From contig JACRJC010000018.1 of the NCBI GenBank assembly GCA_016215555.1, forward strand, positions 62,001 to 126,000: DNA of 64,000 bases. Direction: 5' to 3'. A program made the translations under genes and the position numbers. The notes under the pieces are model-generated. The model had not been told where the DNA came from. It searched no databases and saw only the letters and a program-made list of their open reading frames with translations. Positions 53,790-62,600 of the stretch are shown piece after piece. Source of the DNA: Rhodospirillales bacterium. Lineage in GTDB: Bacteria > Pseudomonadota > Alphaproteobacteria > Rhodospirillales > WMHbin7. The first letter of the stretch is position 1, and every line of letters starts with the position of its first letter.

Positions 53790-53833
53790 GTCATCTCCAT
53801 GAATCATGCGGTCATGCCGCGAATGGAGATGAC
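53790..53833. promoter_or_regulatory. Palindrome upstream of the AlpA-like gene
   Basis: GTCATCTCCAT (53790-53800) and ATGGAGATGAC (53823-53833) are perfect 11-bp arms around an inner GCGG/CCGC stem. The left arm is only six bases from the AlpA-like start codon, so it could act as operator or block translation. Confidence 0.55.
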
Positions 53834-53893
53834 GGTAGGGGGATTAAAATTGGTCCGGCAGGTGTCTAAATTATTTTGGACAGGTTGACAGGC

Positions 53894-54820
53894 CTAGGAA
53901 ATTCCCAGTGCGGCCATATCCATTTGGGTCAACGGAGGATACGGAACCTCGACAGGTTTGGTTTCAAAGTTTTCTGGAAAACGCCACATATCGCTTGGGT
54001 CAAGAAGCGGTTTACCAATCGCCCTTCTGCCATGCGCGTAAACCTGCGTGGCGTCGATACCTATCTGCCGAGCGTAAGACGCGACAATCATCATTTCTTC
54101 TTGCAGCCTCGAATATTCAACGAAAAAGCGGGCTGCGCATTCTCCAAACTCATTCGTAAGGAAGGCTGCCTTTTCATCCTGGCTCATATCGGAACATTGG
54201 CGCTCCTTGAGATAGGCCTGTTGTGTTTCGTATATCTCGTTTAGCTCTTGAAGGTCCTCGTCGCTCATTGCCTCATCGCTGTCTATAACCATCTCTTCCT
54301 CAAATGATTTGTCAGAAACCGTTTCGCCAAAGGGACGAAAGGCTTGTTCAAGGGCAGGCATACGTAATTTGAAAGCCAGTTGGAGAGGAGCAATGGATTT
54401 GTACTCTCGCCAAGCCGCCTTCAGGCTGGCTCTTGAAGTTGGTAAATCCGTGCCATTGTGGCGCCACTGAAGAACCGGGTTTGTCTTCTCCAGGCTTGCA
54501 TGCTTGGGTGCATAGCGATGAAGAGCCATCGCTACCTCTAAAATTTCACCTGCGAGCCTACGCCCAGGATCGAAGCGCTCAACAAGTTTATCCAGCTTTA
54601 GAGGAAACTTGGAGGCCGAGCCAACAATTTTGATAAGTTGATGTTGATCTTCAGGGGCAAATTTTATGAGTCCTGCACTTGCAAATGAGGAAACAACGTA
54701 TTTCGTACTTCCCTTGATGATAAAGGACTGCTTTGATTCGTCAGATGGATAGCTGATGGCTGAGGCCATTGCTGCAAACGTGGAGATCACGTCTAAGTTT
54801 TTAGCCTGAAGAATGGGCAT
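53894..54820 (-). CDS. Hypothetical protein of the element
   Basis: A 308-residue, mostly helical soluble protein (KNLDVISTFAAMASAIS at the start; acidic SDEAMSDEDLQELNEIYETQ in the middle). No motif recognised. Base composition is more AT-rich than the kdp genes beside it, in line with mobile-element origin. It lies between integrase and AlpA-like genes and could be cargo, for example a defence gene, but nothing supports a specific role. Confidence 0.75.
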   Translation of the reverse strand: MPILQAKNLDVISTFAAMASAISYPSDESKQSFIIKGSTKYVVSSFASAGLIKFAPEDQHQLIKIVGSASKFPLKLDKLVERFDPGRRLAGEILEVAMALHRYAPKHASLEKTNPVLQWRHNGTDLPTSRASLKAAWREYKSIAPLQLAFKLRMPALEQAFRPFGETVSDKSFEEEMVIDSDEAMSDEDLQELNEIYETQQAYLKERQCSDMSQDEKAAFLTNEFGECAARFFVEYSRLQEEMMIVASYARQIGIDATQVYAHGRRAIGKPLLDPSDMWRFPENFETKPVEVPYPPLTQMDMAALGIS

Positions 54821-54922
54821 GACACATGCCTCTCGCTCATGCGTTTGGACTTCCCTAGCGCATATACCGATTCGCCTATAAGTGGCAAATGGTTTGTCGA
54901 ATTGACTTGGAAGGAAATGAGT

Positions 54923-56134
54923 TCAAGCTCGATTCTTTGGAAATTCCACCACATCCGCGCTGGGGCCGCTCATTCCCATGGAATCCGCTATCTTGCCCGC
55001 GATGGTAGCCGCTGCAGCCTTTAAGGGATCGGATGCCAGATGCGAATAGCGCATCGTGGTAACGGCCTGGGTATGGCCGAGCAATTTGCCGATGATCGGC
55101 AAGCCAAGGCCAGAGCATGCCGCGACACTGGCGAAGGCGTGACGCAGATCATGAAGACGCAAGCCATCTAATCCCGCTGCATTGCGGATGCGCTGCCAAG
55201 GCCGTTGAATGCCGATCATGTGCGACTTCTCCAGCTCGCCGCAAATGACATAGGGGTTGTCTGCCTCCCTCGGCAGATCGGCAAGGACCTGAAGTGCAGG
55301 CGGGGGAAGGTGAACCGTCTTGCGGCCTGTCTTCGAATCGGGCAAGCGGACTTCTGCCCGCTCCATGTCGATCCATTCCCACTTCATGGTTTGCACTTCG
55401 CCAAGCCGCGCTCCCGTGAAGACCAGCAGCTTGATAAGGGCCACGGCATAGGGCGATTCCTTGCTGGTGGCGAGCGCTTCTCCCAGGCGGGCCAATTCCT
55501 CGCCGGAAAGCATGCGCTCGCGGGCGTGTTCCTTGTATCGCTCGACATGCCTTGCCGGGTTGCTGCTGTCTTGCCGCTCACCGACCCGTTCGGCAAAAGT
55601 GAATAGCGCCGATACCAGGGCCAGCACCCGGTTTGCCTGATAGGGGGTGGCGCTCATCGAAGTGTGCAGCTTCATCACATCCTGGCGGGTGACATCGGCC
55701 ACCTTCTTTTGCCCAATCTCGGGCACGATGAACTGGTTGAGCAGATAGTCGTATTGCTTGGCGGTTGCGGGCTTGCGCTTGGCTTCGGCATGCTCGGTTA
55801 TGAAGCGCTCGCCCAATTCCTTGACGGTGGGGGTAGCCCGATGGGCCATGCGGTTTCCCGCCGGGTCCTGCCCATCGCGGACCAAGCCAAGCAGGCGCTC
55901 GGCTTCCTTACGGGCCGAATCCGGGGACCAGGGCGAGCCATGCTTGCCTATGGTGAACTTGCGAAGCGGGGCATTGCGGCCACTGCCAGCCCGATAATGA
56001 AGGATGTAGGTTTTAACCCCGCTGGAACGGATTCGCAGTCCAAAGCCCTTAACTTCCGTGTCCCACAGGGTTTCCTCCCCGTTTTCAGGGGGCTGCAACA
56101 TATCGACCGACCGCTTTGTGATCTTGCCCTGCAT
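54923..56134 (-). CDS. Tyrosine recombinase (integrase) of the tRNA-Phe element
   Basis: A 403-residue integrase starting at MQGKITKRSV behind AAGGGG (a longer opening has no ribosome site). It has an N-terminal DUF4102-like arm-binding domain, a core-binding domain and the catalytic domain with the R...HxxR...Y set: Arg in TGARLGEV, LHDLRHAF, GKLLGHTQ and Tyr in TMRYSHL. It directs recombination at the tRNA-Phe 3' end. It ends 163 bases from attR and reads away from it. Confidence 0.95.
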   Translation of the reverse strand: MQGKITKRSVDMLQPPENGEETLWDTEVKGFGLRIRSSGVKTYILHYRAGSGRNAPLRKFTIGKHGSPWSPDSARKEAERLLGLVRDGQDPAGNRMAHRATPTVKELGERFITEHAEAKRKPATAKQYDYLLNQFIVPEIGQKKVADVTRQDVMKLHTSMSATPYQANRVLALVSALFTFAERVGERQDSSNPARHVERYKEHARERMLSGEELARLGEALATSKESPYAVALIKLLVFTGARLGEVQTMKWEWIDMERAEVRLPDSKTGRKTVHLPPPALQVLADLPREADNPYVICGELEKSHMIGIQRPWQRIRNAAGLDGLRLHDLRHAFASVAACSGLGLPIIGKLLGHTQAVTTMRYSHLASDPLKAAAATIAGKIADSMGMSGPSADVVEFPKNRA

Positions 56135-56170
56135 GGCGGAAACCCCTTGAAATAGCGCCTTCGATGATAC

Positions 56171-56190
56171 GGGTATCACCAGGGTATCAC
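56171..56190. repeat. Right arm-type repeat near attR
   Basis: GGGTATCACCAGGGTATCAC matches 43439-43458 at 18 of 20 bases in the same orientation and also holds two GGGTATC units. It lies between the integrase start and attR. Confidence 0.55.
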
Positions 56191-56296
56191 AAGAATGAAA
56201 ATATGCGGCATGCACCGGAACGGTGACGCTTACTAACTAACTGTTATTTCCTATAATATGCCAGCAGAGGAACCCAGCGGAACCCATCTACACTAA

Positions 56297-56346
56297 ACTG
56301 AAAATCGCAGTGTCGCTGGTTCGATTCCGGCCCTGGGCACCATTTT
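56297..56346 (+). repeat. attR: duplicated tRNA-Phe 3' half
   Basis: Exact 50-base copy of 43322-43371. The sequence to its left (no D-arm) cannot complete a tRNA, so this is only the attachment remnant. Confidence 0.88.
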
Positions 56347-56649
56347 CCTCGCAACATATTGTTTGAAATAAGCCGGTTAGGCCATATGAAAGGGCGTAAA
56401 AACCCTACTTGGATTGAGAAAGAATAAATTTTTAAGAGAATTCACGGGCCTGTGATCATCGTCACAGTGTCGATTTGCGTCGAAAGCGTATAAAATTGCC
56501 TTGGATGTGAACGGTCGATTAGCTATTCTGTCTCGGATCGCAACATCCAGCGTAGCGACAACAAAAGCGGCCAAAAAACGGCTCTGGGGGAAGGGTGACG
56601 GCGATCATGCCGATGCCCGGAGGGTCGGGCTGTTTGCAGGAGACGGGAC
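56347..56649 (+). promoter_or_regulatory. CRP-type class II promoter region of the giant RTX protein
   Basis: TGTGA-TCATCG-TCACA (56451-56466) is a perfect consensus CRP site. A TATAAA/TAAAAT -10 lies at 56489-56496, which puts the site's centre about 42 bases before the probable start of transcription: class II CRP geometry, with no good -35. The rest of this gap holds an AT-rich stretch and no gene. Confidence 0.7.
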
Positions 56650-59600
56650 GTGTTGGATTCGGCGAAGCTGGCCACAGGCCATGGATCGGTTCAAGTAGAA
56701 GGCGTGACCGCGCCCAAACAGGCTTTCGTTCTTGAAAAGCCCGATCTGCTGATCGACGCCCAGCCCGGTCACGGTCTGGTCGTTCCCGAAGGATTCTCGA
56801 TCACCGAAGCCGACTATGTGCGCATGGGGCCCGATCTGGTCCTGGTGGCGCCCGACGGCACCACCTTGCTGGTGCGCGGCTATTTCACCATTGAAGACGC
56901 GCCCGACTTGGTCGGCGCCGATGGGGCTCTGATTCCCGGCGATCTGGCCTTGAAGCTGGCCGGCCCCTTGTCGCCCGGCGACCTGGCCCAGGCCGGCGCC
57001 AAAACCGCGCAGCAGGCGATTGGCCGCGCCGACACTTTGAACGGCAATGTCACGGTCGTCCATGCCGATGGCACCAAGGGCGTCCTGCACAAGGGCGATC
57101 CGATCTATCAGGGCGACATTCTGCAGACCGAAAAGGGCGGCTCGATCGGCATGCTGTTCATGGACGGCACCACGATGGCCCTGGGCGGCAACGGACGCCT
57201 GGTGCTGGACGAGATGGTCTATGACGCCGCCACGCAGACCGGCAAGTCGGCCTTCTCGCTGGTGCAGGGCAGTTTCTCGTTCGTTTCGGGCCAGATCGCC
57301 AAATCGGCGCCCGACGCCGCCTCCATCCGCACGCCGGTGGCCACCATCGGCATCCGCGGCACGCTGGGCTCGGGCGGCTACGTGCCCGGATCGGGGCTGA
57401 CGGTGGCCTTGCTGCCCGAAGGCAGCGGCAATGGTGAAGTGGTGGGCGAACTGGTCCTCTACAATCAGGGCGGCACGCAAACCATCAACAGCCCCAATAT
57501 GGGCACGCAGATTCAAACCCAATTCTCGGCCCCGCCGCCGCCCATTCTGCTGAATGTCGGACAGATCACCGCCAATTTCGGACAGGTGCTGCAAAATCTG
57601 GCCTCGATCCAGGGAACGCAAAGCGCCACCTCGGTGGTGCAGATCATCGTCCAGCAGGGCCAGGCGCAGAATGTGCAGCCCGGCGACATAAACAGCCAGG
57701 CCGGGCAAGTGCCGCAGAACGTCATTATCGCCATCCAGCCTGTCTCGTCGAATCCCCAGCAGGAGGCCCTGAACAAGGCCGCCCAGGAGGTCATCGACAA
57801 GCTGATCAAAAGCGACGCCACGATCGAGAAGGCGCTGGAAGTCGGCATCAAGGAAATCATCAAGGCCGAGGAGGCGTTGAAGAAGGGCGACAAGCCGATT
57901 GAGGAAATCCTGAAGGACCTCAAGGAAGTCAAGATCGAGAAAATCGAGAAGGTCGAGCATACGAAGGAGCAGATCGTCGCCCAATCCGAAACGCCGGTCA
58001 CCATGCCTCCCGTAACTGCCGCACCGACGGCGGCGCCGACGCTGGCGCCGACGGAGGCGCCGACGGTCGAAGCGACGGTGGCCCCGACGGTCGAGGCGAC
58101 GGTGGCCCCGACCTCGCCGCCGGAAACCCCGGCCCCGACCACGGCCCCCGAACCGCTATCCTATGCAGGCACCGTCGTCGATGGCTATATCTCGGGCGCC
58201 ACCGTCTATCTCGATGTCAACGACAACGAGATCTATGACGAAGGCGTCGATCCGTCCGCCACCACCGCCCCGGACGGCAGCTATACGTTTTCGACCACCG
58301 AAACATCGGGCACCGTCTATGTCTATGGCGGCACCGACATGTCCACCAATCTTGCCCTGACCGGCACGCTGAAAGCGCCGCTGGGCTCGGATGTGGTGAC
58401 GCCGCTGACCACGCTGGTAAGCGCCATGATGGAAAGCGGCGGGTTAAGCAAGGAAGCCGCGGTGACGCAGGTGGCGGCGATGCTGGGCATTCCAGCCGGC
58501 ACCGATTTGCTGAATACCGATCCGGTGGCCGACGCCAGCGCCAATCCCGACTTGCTGAAGGCCTCGATGATGGTCCAAAGCATGGTCGTGATGGCCGCCA
58601 ATCTGCTGCAGGGCGCCGGCGCGCCCTCGGCTGGCGCCGCCGCCGAGACCGTGTTCGCCACCCTGGCCACCCAGTTGCAGAACGCCTATGACCTCGCGCC
58701 GGGCACGCCGGTCGATTTCACCACGAACAACATCGCTATCACGGCGCTGGTAGTAAATGCCGCCGCCGCCTTGCCGACGCCGATTCTCACCAATACGGGC
58801 AATCTGGCCAATGTCCTGGCTGACGCCGCCACGGCCATGGTCGAGTTCAACGCCCTGATCGATGCCGCCAGCGGCGCGGACCTTGTGGAAGAGGCTTCCA
58901 ATGCCGCCCGTGCGGCCCAGGAACAGGGCGCCGCCGCCCTGAAAAGCTCGGGCGGCAGCGGTACGCCGCCCTCGATCACGCCGTCCGATCTGGTCGGCAA
59001 CACCTTCATGATGCATGCGGGCGCGACCGATACCATTTCCGTCGATGGAGCCTCGGCGGAAACCATCGCGTTGGTGGGGGCTGCGGAAACTGGCGATACA
59101 GTGACCGACACCACCGGCGGCGACGCCATCTTGAAGCTGGACAATGCCGTCAACACGCTGACGGTCAGCAATCTTTACAGCGTCCACCTCAATCCGGATT
59201 CGGGGGGCAAGGCCCAGAATCTGTCGCTTTCCAACGTCGCTTCGGTCATGGGCACGACCGGCGACGACGTTCTTCAGATTAGCGGCACGACGGCACAGTT
59301 GGCCGGTCTTGACGTCTATCTCGAAGGCGGCAACGACACGCTGACCCTGTCCAATGTCGGCGGCGCCATGCATTTGAGCGGCGGCGGCGGACTCTCCGAC
59401 ACCTTGGTTTTCAACACCAGCGCCAATATGACCTTATCGCTGACGTCCGGAACCATTAACGACGGCGGCAACGGCGCCACCATGTCCGGCTTCGAGAATC
59501 TTACTACCGGTTCGGGCAACGACATTTTGACCGGCAATGCCAGCGACAATCTGCTGCAGGGCGGTTCTGGTGACGATACTTTCTTCGGCGGTCTGGGCAA

Positions 59601-62600
59601 CGATACGTTTGATGGCGGCGCGAACACAGATACGCTGTCCTACATTCTCTATGGCGCGGGCCTGACCATCGATCTGGCGGGTGGCGAGGCCGACGACGGC
59701 ACGGGCGCAGATATTATCTCCAATATCGAGAATGTCATCGGCACCAATCAGGGCGACAGCATCATCGGTTCCAGCGGCGCCAACAGCTTGGATGGCGGGC
59801 TGGGCGGCGACACGTTTGCCGGCGGCGCCGGCGACGACATCCTGACCGGCGGCGACGGCCTTGACCAGTTCCACTTCACGGCCTCGACCGACAGCGGAAC
59901 GAAAACCATCACCGACTTCCAGCTTGGCGAAGTCATCCACTTCACCGATTTCGACATCGCGAACATCGCCGATGGCTGCAACTCCGATGTTCCCGCCAAC
60001 GGCGTCAATGTCCATTACAGCCTGGCCGACAATGCCACGACCTTGTATTTCAACAAGGACGCCACGCTGGGCGGGGCCGACTACACCATTACGCTGGAAG
60101 GCGTTCATCTGACCAGCAACGACCTGACGACGATGAACGGCGATCTGGTCTATGACCGCGCCCCGGTGGTGACGGCGGAAGTGCCGGACATGGCGGCGCT
60201 GACCTTCGATGGCGGTGATTTTATCACGCTTAGCGGCGCCAAAATGTTCTCGGGCGCCGACGACTTCACCATCAGCATGTGGATCAAGCCCACCGGCGAC
60301 GGCGGCCTGCTTTACCGGCAGACCGGCGGGTATGTGTCCCCCGACGCGCATGGCCATCTCGGCATATCGACCTCGGTTGACGCCAACGGCAAGCTGAGTT
60401 TCGGTCTTGACGACTTCACAGCGAACGGCTGGGATACACTGTATTCCAGCAACGGAGCCGTTACGTTGGACGAGTGGTCGCATGTGACCTTCGTCAAGGA
60501 CGGTTCGACGGCCAGGATTTATGTCAACGGCATCGAGGTTGCCAGCGACGCCATCGGCGCCAACCAGCTAGCGGCGCAGATCGGCGATTGGGCGGCCTAT
60601 TTCGGCGGCAATAACGCCGGCGACTATAACGGCCAGCTTGACAGTCTGGTTGTTTATTCGACGGCGCTGGATCAAAGCGGCGTCGCCGGGTTGATGGCCG
60701 GCAACCCCGCTTCCGGCGATGCTTTCCTGGAAGAACTCTACGACTTCGACACTACGGACGGCACCACCTATGCCGATAGCTCCGGGAACGGACGCCACCT
60801 GTCGCTTAGCGGCGCCACGGCCCCGACCGTCACAACGAGCGGTCTAGTGAGCGGCCAGATCACCGCCACCGACGCCACCCCCGGCGACACCCTGACATTT
60901 GCGCTGTTGACCGACGCGACATATGGTTCGCTCGATTTGAATTCATCGACCGGAGCCTACACCTATACGCCCAGCTATCCCTGGAGCGCCGACAGTTTCG
61001 AGGTCTCTGTCACCGACAGTTACGGCGTTGCCAGAACCATTTCTGTGGCCATTCCCGGCCTGGGCACGGTTGGTGACGACAACATCACCGGCACCAGCGG
61101 CAACGATCTGGTCAATGGCGGTTTGGGCGAGGACTATATCACCGGCGAGGGCGGCGACGACACGCTGGCCGGCGGCGGCGGCAGGGACTGGATTGAAGGC
61201 GGCGAGGGCAATGATACCTATGTGCTGAACGGCCTGGCCGGCGATGGCAACACGATCTATATCGCCGATGCCGGCGGCGACGCCGACATCCTTGAATACG
61301 ATCTTGAAGGCACCTACAGCATCGAGCGCGGCATTACGAACATCTCGCGCGAAGGCAACTCCCTGGTTTTCGATCTGTCGCAGAATTATACAGGCAGCAC
61401 CTATGACGCCGGGCAGGTGAAAATCCTGGGTCAGTTCGGCGGCACTGGCGGCGCGGTCGAATACATCACCGACGGCAGCGGCGAGTCGATTTATCTGGCT
61501 ACCGAAACGGTCGAGGGCGATGAGGGAACAACGCTGGTCGGCAGCGCTGGCCAGGACATGCTGGTCGGCAAGGATGAAGCCGTGCTCGAGGGCTATGACG
61601 GCGAGGACATGTTCTTTGCCGTTTCCGGCCAGACCATCGTCGGCGGCGATGGCGCCGACACCGCCGCCTTCTGGAATTTCGGCCAAGGTGTTACCGCCAC
61701 GCTGGACAGTGCGGGCGATGCCGAGATCGTCTGGTCAGGTTATTGTGATGCCTATACCGTCTATTTGCAAGGCGTCGAGAACATCGACGGCAGCTTCACC
61801 GGCGACAACGAGCTGACGGGCAATGATTCGAGCAACCGCTTCTCGGGCCACGGCTACAACAATACCTTCGATGGCGGCGAGGGCACGGATAGCGTCGATT
61901 ATTCCAGCCATTACGTTAGCGACAACACGACCGGCATTTCCGTCGATCTGGGCATCACCGATGGCAACGGCTATTCCAGCCTGACCCACAACGGCTACAC
62001 CGACAAGCTGAGGAACATCGAGAATATCGAAGGCAGCGATTACAACGATGTCATTACCGGCGACGACGTTTTGACCGGCAACGGCAACCGCATTTCCGGC
62101 GGCAAGGGCAATGACGACCTGGATGGCGGCGACGGCACCAACGACACGGTTGACTTTTCCGACGACGTTGCCGGCGTCACCGTCAATCTGGGCTCTGGCT
62201 ACAGCGGCATTGTCACGGCTACCGGCAACACGGCCATCGATGGCTGGGGTGGCGCCGATTCCGTTACGGGCTTCGAGGCGGTATCCGGCTCGGACTACAA
62301 CGATATTTTGGTCGGATATGATGACGGATCGACCCGTTTCATGCCGGGCCGGGGCGACGATCTGGTTATCGGTCGTGGTTCGCATGACGAGGTCGAATAT
62401 TACGACAGCACCGATTCCGCGAAGGACAATTACGGGCTTGGCGGCATCACGGTCTATCTGAACAACAGTGGCTATGCCTATGCGGATGCTGCCGGAACCG
62501 ATATTTTCATCGCCGATCCCTGGGGCGGTCAAGACAGGCTGTACGGAATCGCGGACATCACCGGCAGCAGCTATGACGATTACTTGGATGCCGCCACGCA

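Larger units (their letters stand above)
43322..56346. mobile_element. Integrative element in tRNA-Phe carrying a complete kdp potassium-uptake system
   Basis: A 50-bp exact duplication of the tRNA-Phe 3' half bounds about 13 kb (attL 43322-43371, attR 56297-56346). Within are a tyrosine integrase next to attR, a replication-initiator-like gene, an AlpA-like regulator and, as cargo, kdpFABC-kdpDE with extra small genes. Integrases usually lie beside the intact tRNA; here it is at the opposite end, beside the tRNA fragment. No transfer genes are seen, so it would need a helper to move between cells. Confidence 0.85.

Noticed and set aside
56297-56346. A second tRNA-Phe gene
   Set aside because: Only the 3' half is present; acceptor 5' strand and D-arm are missing, so it is an attachment remnant.
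43322-56346. Prophage
   Set aside because: No capsid, tail, lysis or packaging genes are seen between the att sites.
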